Shown: positions 33,951 to 41,940 of the stretch, in pieces
Numbering within the stretch: position 1 is the first letter of the stretch
Layout: each line of letters begins with the position of its first letter
Assembly: GCA_945888625.1 (NCBI GenBank)
Contig: CAMDAH010000002.1
Coordinates: 157,419 to 221,418, forward strand
DNA length: 64,000 nt
Source of the DNA: Chryseobacterium gleum
GTDB lineage: Bacteria > Bacteroidota > Bacteroidia > Flavobacteriales_D > Crocinitomicaceae
Direction: 5' to 3'
Made by a program: the position numbers and the translations under genes
Notes under the pieces: generated by a model
The model's input: the letters and a program-made list of their open reading frames with translations, nothing else
What the model was told of the DNA's origin: nothing
Databases searched by the model: none

Positions 33951-36847
33951 AGTATTGCCTATTTATCGGAATATTATTGGCTATTTCAAGCGCTCATGCC
34001 CAATTCGGAATTATTCGTGGAAACATCGCAAATTCATCGATCATTACGGACAGCATAAAACTTGTTTTAAATCCAACCAACTTAGTAAGTTTTACCGATA
34101 AAAGCGGTCGGTTTGAATTCCGTGATATACCCTTTGGAAAGTACGATCTTGAAATTAACCATTCGAAATTTGGGCTAAGATTCATTGAAATTAACCTGAA
34201 AAAATCCGAACTTATCCTTGATACAATTACCCTCGAGCTAACCAAAACTACCGAAGTTGTAATGATTCGGCGAGAAAGAAAGCGTTTAACGTCGCTAGAA
34301 AAAATGAAAAAATCAAAGGTGCAACTCAATGTGATCGATAAAGAAACCTTAGAGCAGTTGAACAATAAATCGGCAGCAGATTTCGCTTCTCGTATGCCAA
34401 GCGTTATGCTTTTTCGCGCACGAGGGGAAGGAAATTCGGTGTCGCTTCGTGGCACCCCTAACGATTGGACTGCTTTGTTAATTGATGGCGATCGGTTACC
34501 CGTGGCTTGCGAGGACAATACCACCAGATCCTTTGAATTTGAAGCTTTTCCCTCGATTTTTGTCGACGAATTGCATGAATACCGTTCCATTGTATCTGAA
34601 TTTGAATCCGATAATATCGGAGGAAGTTTAAATTTTTTAAGTCCAAAACCTCAGTTTAAACGCATCGTTAACCTTGATTGTGCCTTGGGAATGAACCTAA
34701 AAGGAAATAAACCTTTGGGAGAATTTCGTGGTTTTTATAACGGTTTTACCCAAAATAAGAAACTTGCCTATTTTGTGAATGGTACCTATTACGGTAGAAC
34801 CTATGCCAGTGATGCCACGAAAACATTGTTTGGAAGTAACCTAAATTTTGGCATTAACCGCCACGAATTGCGGAAATATGAAGGTTTTCGAGCTACCTTC
34901 GGTGGACAGTTTGGATTAGATTACGTTCCTAATGCAAGATTAAAATTTTCGCTAAGTGGATTTTTGGGTCGCATGGACGACGATAAACAAATGAATAAAA
35001 TTTCTTTTAATTGGTATGAGGACAATGGTCAACGCGTACGATTGCAAAATTCCGCCGGACTTTTAGTACGTCAAATCCTAGGTGGGGTTTTCCAAGCAGA
35101 TCTTACCCCTTCTAAAAAAATCAAGGGTCGCTTTCGAATTGCTAGCTACCAAAATCTTTTTGATAACCGTAAACGACCTTTCGTAAAATCTGATCCTAGA
35201 AACGGATATGTTTTCTACGAATTTCAAAGTCCTCAGATTCAATTCAACGATTTCTCGAATGTCACCTTATTCGGAGAGGCTCTTTCCAACCCAAACGACC
35301 CAGATTTCATAACTTTAAAATTGGTAGGTCCTGATAACCCTTACGGAACAGGTGATCCAGCAGGGATTGTTTATCCTGATTTTCAGCCAACCTTGACGGC
35401 CCAATCCTTTGAATTTGCCCAAGCGTATTCCGAATTAAATTTCACCAAAGAAAGTGACCCTATCGTTGCAAGCAGTGATTGGGATCTAATATTGACATCA
35501 AATTTATCCTTAAAAATTGGAGCAAAATTTAGAGCAAAAAATGGCGAAAGGAGCTTATCCAAACATTTATGGATTCAAGATTTTTCAAGTGGTACGGCTC
35601 AAACCATAATGCTCAGTGATTTTCAAATTGAACCATTCTTAGGCAGTCAAGCCTTCATGACACCTCAATTGAACTCTTTGTACCAAATCTTTGATTATGG
35701 GATGCTCTCTAATGATGCGGTTAATTCTTTTTTCAACCAAACCGAGGGCAAATTGCGTGAATATTACATGAATGAGCAAAATTTTGATTACTATGAATGG
35801 GTAGGAAGCAATTACCGATATGCGGAGCGACAAATCGCGGGTTATGCGCAGTTGGACTATTCAAAAAATAAGTTTGGAATGGTTGCTGGGTTGCGCTGGG
35901 AAAAAACCATACTCGATCAAACTTCCGACACACTAACCAGTGAAATTGATTTTGACAGTACAACTAATACGTACTATAACCTTCCAAGAACTTGTTCCAT
36001 TCATCGTGTTTACGACGCTTTTTTACCTACAATAAATCTTACTTATCGATTTAATGATCGTATCCAACTTAAAACCTCTATTTCTCGATCATTGCACCGT
36101 CCTAACTTCGAGCAAAGCAAACCTGGCCATGCTGTCATACGGTACAACGAATTAGAATTTACTTTTGGAAATCCCAATATAAAACCTTCGTTTTCCACGA
36201 ACTTTGATGTTTCCATTTCTAAATACATTGGGAAAAACGGGCTTTTTTCGGGAGGTGTTTATTATAAATATATTGAAAACTTCATTTACTCGATGTCGGC
36301 CTATAAATCGGATGTGATGTCAGGGTTAACCATGCGGCAATATGGAAATGCTCCTAGTGCATGGGTTGGGGGAATAGAATTACTATACAACCAATCCTTT
36401 GATTTTTTACCCAAAGGTTGGAAAAATTTAGGCATTCGCTCAAACATAACCTTTTCCACCTCACGAATGAACGTTCCTGGAAGGATAAACCAAGTGCTCA
36501 CCAAACAAACACCCTTGCTTTATAATATCAATCTTTACTATGAAGGTGAGCGCTTGACCGTCAATGTGGCATTATTGTACACTGGAAAATACCTTAACGA
36601 TTTGAATCTCACCTATTATAACGGTCAATTATTACACCCAAGCAGCGCCTTTGATACGTATATGAACGAAACGTATCAATTAGAGGCTACTGCGGGGTAT
36701 CAATGGGACCAAAAATGGGAACTTGAAGCACAAATCAGCAACTTGCTGAACACCCCGGAAAGTAAATACCTAGGTGAATCTTGGAGAACCATGTATACAG
36801 AGTATTACGGAATGCGTTGCCAACTAGCGGTCAAATATTCCCTTTAG
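33947..36847 (+). CDS. TonB-dependent receptor 2 of the phosphonate operon
   Basis: This protein has 966 residues from the ATG at 33947 (ATGA overlap with receptor 1); a signal peptide KYCLFIGILLAISSAHAQ follows at once. It shares its layout with receptor 1: a regulatory-like domain (GIIRGNIANSSIITDSIKL), a plug containing NVIDKETLEQLNNKSAADFASRMPSVML and RARGEGNSVSLRGTPNDWTALLIDGDRLPVACEDNTTRSFEFE, and a barrel ending TEYYGMRCQLAVKYSL. Long shared stretches (YNLPEARSVSR versus YNLPRTCSIHR; NFEQTKPGFAMIRY versus NFEQSKPGHAVIRY) show tandem duplication followed by divergence, perhaps to take different substrates. It is the last gene of the operon; a 143-nt gap with no visible terminator follows. 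Confidence 0.93.
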   Translation: MKYCLFIGILLAISSAHAQFGIIRGNIANSSIITDSIKLVLNPTNLVSFTDKSGRFEFRDIPFGKYDLEINHSKFGLRFIEINLKKSELILDTITLELTKTTEVVMIRRERKRLTSLEKMKKSKVQLNVIDKETLEQLNNKSAADFASRMPSVMLFRARGEGNSVSLRGTPNDWTALLIDGDRLPVACEDNTTRSFEFEAFPSIFVDELHEYRSIVSEFESDNIGGSLNFLSPKPQFKRIVNLDCALGMNLKGNKPLGEFRGFYNGFTQNKKLAYFVNGTYYGRTYASDATKTLFGSNLNFGINRHELRKYEGFRATFGGQFGLDYVPNARLKFSLSGFLGRMDDDKQMNKISFNWYEDNGQRVRLQNSAGLLVRQILGGVFQADLTPSKKIKGRFRIASYQNLFDNRKRPFVKSDPRNGYVFYEFQSPQIQFNDFSNVTLFGEALSNPNDPDFITLKLVGPDNPYGTGDPAGIVYPDFQPTLTAQSFEFAQAYSELNFTKESDPIVASSDWDLILTSNLSLKIGAKFRAKNGERSLSKHLWIQDFSSGTAQTIMLSDFQIEPFLGSQAFMTPQLNSLYQIFDYGMLSNDAVNSFFNQTEGKLREYYMNEQNFDYYEWVGSNYRYAERQIAGYAQLDYSKNKFGMVAGLRWEKTILDQTSDTLTSEIDFDSTTNTYYNLPRTCSIHRVYDAFLPTINLTYRFNDRIQLKTSISRSLHRPNFEQSKPGHAVIRYNELEFTFGNPNIKPSFSTNFDVSISKYIGKNGLFSGGVYYKYIENFIYSMSAYKSDVMSGLTMRQYGNAPSAWVGGIELLYNQSFDFLPKGWKNLGIRSNITFSTSRMNVPGRINQVLTKQTPLLYNINLYYEGERLTVNVALLYTGKYLNDLNLTYYNGQLLHPSSAFDTYMNETYQLEATAGYQWDQKWELEAQISNLLNTPESKYLGESWRTMYTEYYGMRCQLAVKYSL

Positions 36848-36990
36848 TTTACTTGCTAAAAAATGACTAATTAACGCCAAAACCGATCCGTTCATCTTAC
36901 TTTCTGGAGTAGTTCGTGACAAATGATTGGCTATTTTAATTCGGGCACTAATTAATTCTATTTGATGATTTTATTTGCCGTTTAATTTAT

Positions 36991-38028
36991 TTATAGCTTT
37001 ACTAAGCACTTCGTATATTGGTGCCCATTCAATTTTATACTAAGGAAATAAATCCCGGTTGATAAGCCTTCAGTGTTCAAAATAGCTGTTTCGCCGGTTT
37101 GACTTATTTGATAAGGATAGCGGTTTCCTATGGCATCAACTATTTCACATTCGCCCATTTCATCACTCTTTATTAAGATTTTATCGTTGAATGGATTGGG
37201 ACCGATGGTAAAAGGCTGCTCAATTTCCGAAAGGCCAATCCCAATTCCTGGTAATTCAGTCCATTTGAAGATTTTTGGCAGCCCCAATGTATCGAAACTC
37301 ATTTCTGCAACAGCCAATTTTCCGTCCTTTGCAAACCATGAATAATTTTGTGTGGTATCGGTATTGGTAGAAACAAGTTGCCAAGTTGGAGGAAAAATGG
37401 GCAGGGCAAATATAGAATCAGTAAAAATCTCTGTTCGCTTCACTCGAAGCACATTGTAAGTGCCAAAGGGCGTGGTGATTTGCCCCCAGCCATCTGTCTC
37501 GTCTACCACATTACTTATTCGCCTAAAGTTTATTTGACTAATTAAAGGGTTAAACGATGCACCCGGAACAGTCACATTGAGGCCATAGGTATCTGTAAAA
37601 GTGGATCCGTAGGTTCGGGGAAACTGATGTAAAGTCAAGGCACTGGCAAAATTTACGTTGATAACACCTGTTCCCAGTAAGTCTCCGGCGAAACCTTGTG
37701 TTGTGAAACTTTGCGCTGAGTTATTAAAGTATAAGTAGCTAGCATTGTCACTGGTCATTGCCATGTTGGAGCTACTAAATTGGTTGCCGTTAGGGGTAGA
37801 GGCCACAGAAACAATGGAGGTATTCTCATTGATGACAAAAGCGCTTGTAGCAACAAAATTCCATGTTTGGTTGGGTCCACTACCACCTGGACCAGGATGT
37901 ACGGTCATGGTATCGGATTTTCTAGGGATGTTATCCCCGATACTCGGCATATCGCCTTGATCGATGGTGATTTGAGCAGAAAGGGCACCTGTAAAAAGGA
38001 CCAACGATAAAAGTAAGGGTTGTTTCAT
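36991..38028 (-). CDS. T9SS type A sorted secreted protein, unknown
   Basis: This protein has 345 residues from the ATG at 38026-38028; the frame extends 24 codons upstream but the signal peptide (KQPLLLSLVLFTGALSAQ) starts here. The body (ITIDQGDMPSIGDNIPRKSDTM, then NQTWNFVATSAF and TPFGTYNVLRVKRTEIFTDSIFALP) is the secreted all-beta type often seen upstream of sorting domains in Flavobacteriia, with no enzymatic motif. The C-terminal type A domain reads GPNPFNDKILIKSDEMGE and ends GHQYTKCLVKL. TACCTTAG, one mismatch from the -7 consensus, lies upstream of the ATG. It is divergent from the RCC1 gene. Confidence 0.8.
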   Translation of the reverse strand: MKQPLLLSLVLFTGALSAQITIDQGDMPSIGDNIPRKSDTMTVHPGPGGSGPNQTWNFVATSAFVINENTSIVSVASTPNGNQFSSSNMAMTSDNASYLYFNNSAQSFTTQGFAGDLLGTGVINVNFASALTLHQFPRTYGSTFTDTYGLNVTVPGASFNPLISQINFRRISNVVDETDGWGQITTPFGTYNVLRVKRTEIFTDSIFALPIFPPTWQLVSTNTDTTQNYSWFAKDGKLAVAEMSFDTLGLPKIFKWTELPGIGIGLSEIEQPFTIGPNPFNDKILIKSDEMGECEIVDAIGNRYPYQISQTGETAILNTEGLSTGIYFLSIKLNGHQYTKCLVKL

Positions 38029-38157
38029 AGTCTTTATTTTTTTTCTAAGGTATAAATTTTTAGTAATAAAAATCATATTTTTGACATTCTCATCCAACAT
38101 TGAATATTTTTATTTCGGCTAAATGAGAGTTTATCTTATTACATAATAGTACTTACC

Positions 38158-39519
38158 GTGAAAAATGTTATTTTTTGTTTCTCGTTTTGTCTTTTTGTCT
38201 CGGAAATTCAAGCTCAGGTTTTTGCGGCAGGTGAGGGACATAGCCTATCTATTTGCAATGATGCAAGAATAAAAGCGTGGGGACGAAACAATCGCGGGCA
38301 GCTAGGAAATGGGACTACAACGGATAGCAATCTCCCCGTTCAACAAAGCATTTTAACCAATGTCATAGCTGTTTCTGCAGGATCTGAATATTCGCTTGCA
38401 TTAAAGGGAAATGGGACCGTTTGGGCTTGGGGTGACAATAGCAGAGGGCAATTAGGTATTGGTAATAATGTGGATAGCCCTATTCCTGTTCTTGTTAATG
38501 GGCTAAATAATGTGGTTGCGATTTCGTGTGGTGGCTTTCATAGTATGGCTTTGAAGAGTGATGGCACCGTTTGGACTTGGGGATGGAATCTTTTTGGTCA
38601 ATTAGGTCATTCGAATTATATTGATGTCAATAGTCCTGTTCAAGTTCCTTCACTTACAGGAATTGCTGGTATTTCCGCAGGGTGGAATCATTCATTGGTA
38701 CTAAAAAGCATGGGGGCTGTCATGGCTTTTGGTGATAATGGCAATGGACAACTAGGAATTGGAAACTCAAATTCAAATACTTGTTTACCTACAACCATAG
38801 TAGGATTCGGAAATGTTGCTGCGGTAGAAGCAGGAGGATATCACTCGTTGGCACTTAAAAATAACGGTTCTGTCTATACTTGGGGGGCAAATTCCTTTGG
38901 GCAATTGGGAGACGGGACTAATTCAGATGCTAATAGTCCAGTTAATTTGGATGTATTAGTTGATATTATTGCTGTGTCCGGTGCTGGATTGCATTCTTTT
39001 GCAATAAAAAGTGATAGCACATTACTGGCTTGGGGAGCTAATTTGAATGGTGAACTGGGTATAGGCACCAACTTAAGTAGCAATATCCCTTTATTAGTCT
39101 CCACTATTAGTCCTGTTGTTTCTGTTTCAGCTGGTTTTAGTCATTCGCAAGCCATGTATGCAAATGGTAATTTCTTTAATTGGGGGACTAATTCGTTAGG
39201 TCAATTAGGTATTGGACAAAATATCGATAGTAATATCCCAGTTACTCCTCTTAATCTTTGTGAGCTTTCAAATTTTATAGTAGAATCTGAGCTGGAATCT
39301 CGCCTTAACATCTTTCCGAACCCATCAACAGGTATTTTCTTTATGGATGAAAGTTTCCGAAATGAGGCAACGATGGTTTCTATTTTTGATCTTTATGGAA
39401 CGCTTGTTTACACAGGATCGGCTGATAAGCTAATTGATATTTCCCATTTACTAGGTGGTGTATATGTTTGCCAACTAATGCCTTCCCGATTGCATTCGGT
39501 GAAGCTAATTAAATACTAA
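38158..39519 (+). CDS. T9SS-sorted RCC1-repeat beta-propeller protein
   Basis: This 453-residue protein has a GTG start and a signal peptide (KNVIFCFSFCLFVSEIQAQ). Seven RCC1-type blades follow, each built on W-G-x-N-x-x-G-Q-L-G: RNNRGQLGNGT, DNSRGQLGIGN, WNLFGQLGHSN, DNGNGQLGIGN, ANSFGQLGDGT, ANLNGELGIGT and TNSLGQLGIGQ. Between them lie SxGxxHSLALK strands. The last 75 residues are a type A sorting domain (NIFPNPSTGIFFMDES, ending SVKLIKY). RCC1 propellers are protein- or glycan-interaction scaffolds, so this is probably a surface-exposed binding protein. It converges with the heme A synthase gene across 6 nt. Confidence 0.92.
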   Translation: MKNVIFCFSFCLFVSEIQAQVFAAGEGHSLSICNDARIKAWGRNNRGQLGNGTTTDSNLPVQQSILTNVIAVSAGSEYSLALKGNGTVWAWGDNSRGQLGIGNNVDSPIPVLVNGLNNVVAISCGGFHSMALKSDGTVWTWGWNLFGQLGHSNYIDVNSPVQVPSLTGIAGISAGWNHSLVLKSMGAVMAFGDNGNGQLGIGNSNSNTCLPTTIVGFGNVAAVEAGGYHSLALKNNGSVYTWGANSFGQLGDGTNSDANSPVNLDVLVDIIAVSGAGLHSFAIKSDSTLLAWGANLNGELGIGTNLSSNIPLLVSTISPVVSVSAGFSHSQAMYANGNFFNWGTNSLGQLGIGQNIDSNIPVTPLNLCELSNFIVESELESRLNIFPNPSTGIFFMDESFRNEATMVSIFDLYGTLVYTGSADKLIDISHLLGGVYVCQLMPSRLHSVKLIKY

Positions 39520-39525
39520 TTGGGT

Positions 39526-40533
39526 TTATAGTATTTTTCGAAAGCGAAATATACCCATTCCAAGAATCCCTAACAATACGCTTGCAAAAACCAAGTGCGC
39601 GGTTTGAACTAATCCTGGCATATCAAAGTAGGCCAACATAACGCCTGCAAACAATTCAAATCCAAGAACAATGATGGCATAGCGAATGATGGATATCTTA
39701 CTTTGTTTTTCGTTTCTCCATGCAATAATAACAAGTAGTACAAGTACCATCCAACTAAAACTACGGTGTATAAAAAATGCCATTCCAAAATGATCACTCC
39801 ATGTTTCACGACCCAATCCCGACTTGCTTAGTGCATCGATATACTCTCGAACCTGGGTTCCCAAAAACATTTGATAAAAGCTAATTCCGAAAATAAACCA
39901 CCAAATGTAGAAATCCATTTTAGGAAGTGGAATCTTTTGCTCTTCACTTGGTTTCAAACGATAGATGATATATAACTGAATCAGCAAAATGACTAATGCT
40001 AGGAATAAATGGATGGTAATTGTCCAGGGTAATAAATTCGTTGCGACTACAATAGAACCGAACCAAGCTTCAATTCCAATGAGGATTACATTTAACGCGG
40101 AAAACCAAATTAAGGGAGATTTTCGGTAGTAAAGTAAAAACCATCCGAAGCCAAATAGCAGGGCATTACCACCTAAAAAACCCAGTAAGCGATTGAGGTA
40201 TTCAATCCACGTTTTGCGGGCATTAAAGGATTCTTCCTTGTAAATTTCTGGGTCAGTACTTAATTTTTTCGCGGTACTTTCCATACCAACAGAGGCGAGT
40301 AGTCGATTAAATTTCGCTACTTTTTTCGAGCGCTTTGCAAGGTATATTTCTTTGTAGTCAGCGGGTAACTCATTAGCCGAAGTAGGAGGGACCCAACGTC
40401 CAAAACACTTCGGCCAGTCCGGACAGCCCATGCCACTGCCGCTGATACGAACTAAGCTTCCTGCAACAATAATTAAATAGATGAGTATTAGTGCGCACCA
40501 GTTGAAACGAATAAATGCCCTTGAAAACACCAT
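39526..40533 (-). CDS. ctaA: Heme A synthase (COX15/CtaA)
   Basis: This protein has 335 residues from the ATG at 40531-40533; a TTG two codons upstream is also in frame but less likely. It is an eight-helix inner-membrane protein that oxidises the C8 methyl of heme O to make heme A for cytochrome oxidase. Conserved features are the first-helix region IVAGSLVRISGSGMGCPDWPKCFGRWVPP, the heme-ligand helices TITIHLFLALVILLIQL and FFIHRSFSWMVLVLL, and AHLVFASVLLGILG near the end. The periplasmic loop between helices 1 and 2 is long (ADYKEIYLAKRSKKVAKFNRLL), as in Bacteroidota CtaA. It is monocistronic with a -7 box 3 nt before the ATG. Confidence 0.93.
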   Translation of the reverse strand: MVFSRAFIRFNWCALILIYLIIVAGSLVRISGSGMGCPDWPKCFGRWVPPTSANELPADYKEIYLAKRSKKVAKFNRLLASVGMESTAKKLSTDPEIYKEESFNARKTWIEYLNRLLGFLGGNALLFGFGWFLLYYRKSPLIWFSALNVILIGIEAWFGSIVVATNLLPWTITIHLFLALVILLIQLYIIYRLKPSEEQKIPLPKMDFYIWWFIFGISFYQMFLGTQVREYIDALSKSGLGRETWSDHFGMAFFIHRSFSWMVLVLLVIIAWRNEKQSKISIIRYAIIVLGFELFAGVMLAYFDMPGLVQTAHLVFASVLLGILGMGIFRFRKIL

Positions 40534-40536
40534 GTG

Positions 40537-40544
40537 CAAAATTA
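40537..40544 (-). promoter_or_regulatory. -7 promoter box of ctaA, leaderless arrangement
   Basis: The minus strand reads TAATTTTG, an exact TAnnTTTG match, with only CAC between it and the ATG. Unless transcription starts within 3 nt of the box, the transcript must begin inside or after the start codon. Either the ATG is the first triplet or a downstream start is used. Confidence 0.45.
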
Positions 40545-40730
40545 ACAGTTTGTATTAACTTTTTTGAATAACTAATATGATTTTGATAAATACAAACAAG
40601 TTAAACTTTGGTTGACAAGAAGCTTTTTTTAATCAATATGCCTGACTTGTAATCTAGTTCCTTTTTTTTTAAATAAAAAAACGCATGTGTTCAAGTTTAA
40701 ATACTTACTTTCATAAAAAATTAAATCGTT

Positions 40731-41066
40731 ATGAGAAATCTATTTATTTTAATTTGTTTTGTACTAGGATGCAATTTTATAAATGCTCAAAAAATATTTT
40801 CAGTGGAATATGAAAATCAAGCAGATGTAAACGTATTTGTTGTTAATTACGAAAATCAAGCAGATTTAAAAGTGTTTAAAGTAAAATACGAAAATCAATC
40901 TGGAAGTAATGACGGAAAGTGGTTTTTTACACAATATGCTAATCAAGCAAAGAAAAAGATATTTTTTGTAAAATACGAGAACCAAGCCGACTTAAAGATC
41001 TATTTCGTAAGTTACGAAAATCAGGCTGGTTGGAAAAACTCGTCCAAAAAAAGTTTATTGTATTAA
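40731..41066 (+). CDS. Septoil-knot (former DUF6150) repeat protein
   Basis: This 111-residue secreted protein has a signal peptide (RNLFILICFVLGCNFINAQ). The mature part is six imperfect repeats of about 13 residues with the core V-x-Y-E-N-Q-A-D: SVEYENQAD, VNYENQAD, VKYENQSG, TQYANQAK, VKYENQAD and VSYENQAG. From memory this matches the septoil-knot domain proteins, a recently named knotted beta fold formerly annotated as DUF6150. Function is unknown. A rho-independent terminator lies 3 nt after the stop, so it is monocistronic. Confidence 0.8.
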   Translation: MRNLFILICFVLGCNFINAQKIFSVEYENQADVNVFVVNYENQADLKVFKVKYENQSGSNDGKWFFTQYANQAKKKIFFVKYENQADLKIYFVSYENQAGWKNSSKKSLLY

Positions 41067-41068
41067 AT

Positions 41069-41096
41069 CACATTGTGATTTCAATGTGCTTTTTTA
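41069..41096 (+). terminator. Rho-independent terminator after the septoil-knot gene
   Basis: CACATTG-TGATTT-CAATGTG forms a 7-bp stem with a 6-nt loop, followed by C and a run of six or more T, starting 3 nt downstream of the TAA stop. Confidence 0.75.
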
Positions 41097-41134
41097 ATTA
41101 TTGCTAATTTCATATGATTTAAAATCGAGAAAAA

Positions 41135-41488
41135 ATGGATAAATTCATTCTTTTAGCTCAAATTGCTGTTGCTGTTTCCGTTTACTACGTTTGGATATTT
41201 CGTTACTTTAACGTCATTAAAGAGTTCAAAGCTTTTGGACTGAGTGATGTTATTCGAAACGCTGTTGGTGTATCGAAAAATGCGCTTGCTACTTTATTAA
41301 TTACTGGTATTTGGTACCCTGAGCTAGTTCAAGTTGCCGCAATTTTGATGGGTGCATTTATGGTGGCAGCTCAATTTTTTCATTTCAAAGCAAAAAATCC
41401 TGCGAAACAACGCATTCCTTCACTAATTCTTTTGGTTTTGTGTGCAATTATTGCATCGGGAGCGCCTAGCAGTTGCTTATGGCCATAG
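41135..41488 (+). CDS. DoxX-like small membrane protein 1
   Basis: This 117-residue protein has four hydrophobic segments in the DoxX-like pattern: an N-terminal YYVWIFRYFNVIKEFKAFGLSDVIRN, then a pivotal ATLLITGIWYPELVQVAAILMGAFMVAAQ. The R-Y-F/F-x-x-F-G-L elements near the first helix are typical of DoxX_2 proteins. Function is unknown; such proteins are linked to thiosulfate oxidation or redox-stress membrane complexes. It overlaps the next gene, also DoxX-like, so they probably form a heteromeric pair. Confidence 0.7.
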   Translation: MDKFILLAQIAVAVSVYYVWIFRYFNVIKEFKAFGLSDVIRNAVGVSKNALATLLITGIWYPELVQVAAILMGAFMVAAQFFHFKAKNPAKQRIPSLILLVLCAIIASGAPSSCLWP

Positions 41489-41814
41489 ACACAATCTGCG
41501 TCTTGTTCTCAAGTTTGTCATTTTTTGCTTATGTCGGTTCTTACTTTTTTTCGCCGCACATGAAAAATGAGTTCAAGCGCTTTAATCTTGAAAAGCTGGG
41601 CTTAGTTACTATCATCTTGGAATTTTTTGGAGCCACGGGTTTGTTAATAGGGTTAATTTACAATCCAATTTTACTTGTCTCATCGCTAGGATTAGCATTG
41701 CTTATGTTGAGTGGCCTAATTGTTCGTATTAAATCCAAAGACAGCCTACTGATCACCTTGCCGGCTGTTTTTTTTATGTTGTTGAATGGGTACATTTTCA
41801 TCAGTTCAATTTAA
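41479..41814 (+). CDS. DoxX-like small membrane protein 2
   Basis: This protein has 111 residues from the ATG at 41479, which lies 10 nt inside the upstream gene. It has four hydrophobic segments with the same pattern as its partner: FFAYVGSYFFSPHMKNEFKRFNLEKLGLVTIILEFFGATGLLIGL. Both are short DoxX/DUF-type proteins that read as a tandem duplication with strong divergence. No catalytic residues are recognisable. A small AGCGAAA/TTTCGCT hairpin at 41819-41835 follows but lacks a T run. Confidence 0.65.
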   Translation: MAIDTICVLFSSLSFFAYVGSYFFSPHMKNEFKRFNLEKLGLVTIILEFFGATGLLIGLIYNPILLVSSLGLALLMLSGLIVRIKSKDSLLITLPAVFFMLLNGYIFISSI

Positions 41815-41940
41815 GTCAAGCGAAATAATTTCGCTAGTTGATGGCCTCATCAATATTTCATAAACATCCTGCCAGGTTTAGAACATTAATTGGCTAGTTA
41901 TTGTTAAAATTCTAGAATTTTTAATTACTATTTTCACGAT

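Noticed and set aside
31005..36847. SusC/SusD polysaccharide-utilisation locus
   Set aside because: No SusD-type lipoprotein and no glycoside hydrolase are present; the neighbours are phosphonate enzymes.
37130..38010. Plus-strand open frames inside the 36991 gene
   Set aside because: They overlap a minus-strand gene with a signal peptide and sorting domain, and show no features of their own.
41819..41835. Terminator after the DoxX-like pair
   Set aside because: The AGCGAAA/TTTCGCT hairpin has a 3-nt loop and is not followed by a T run.
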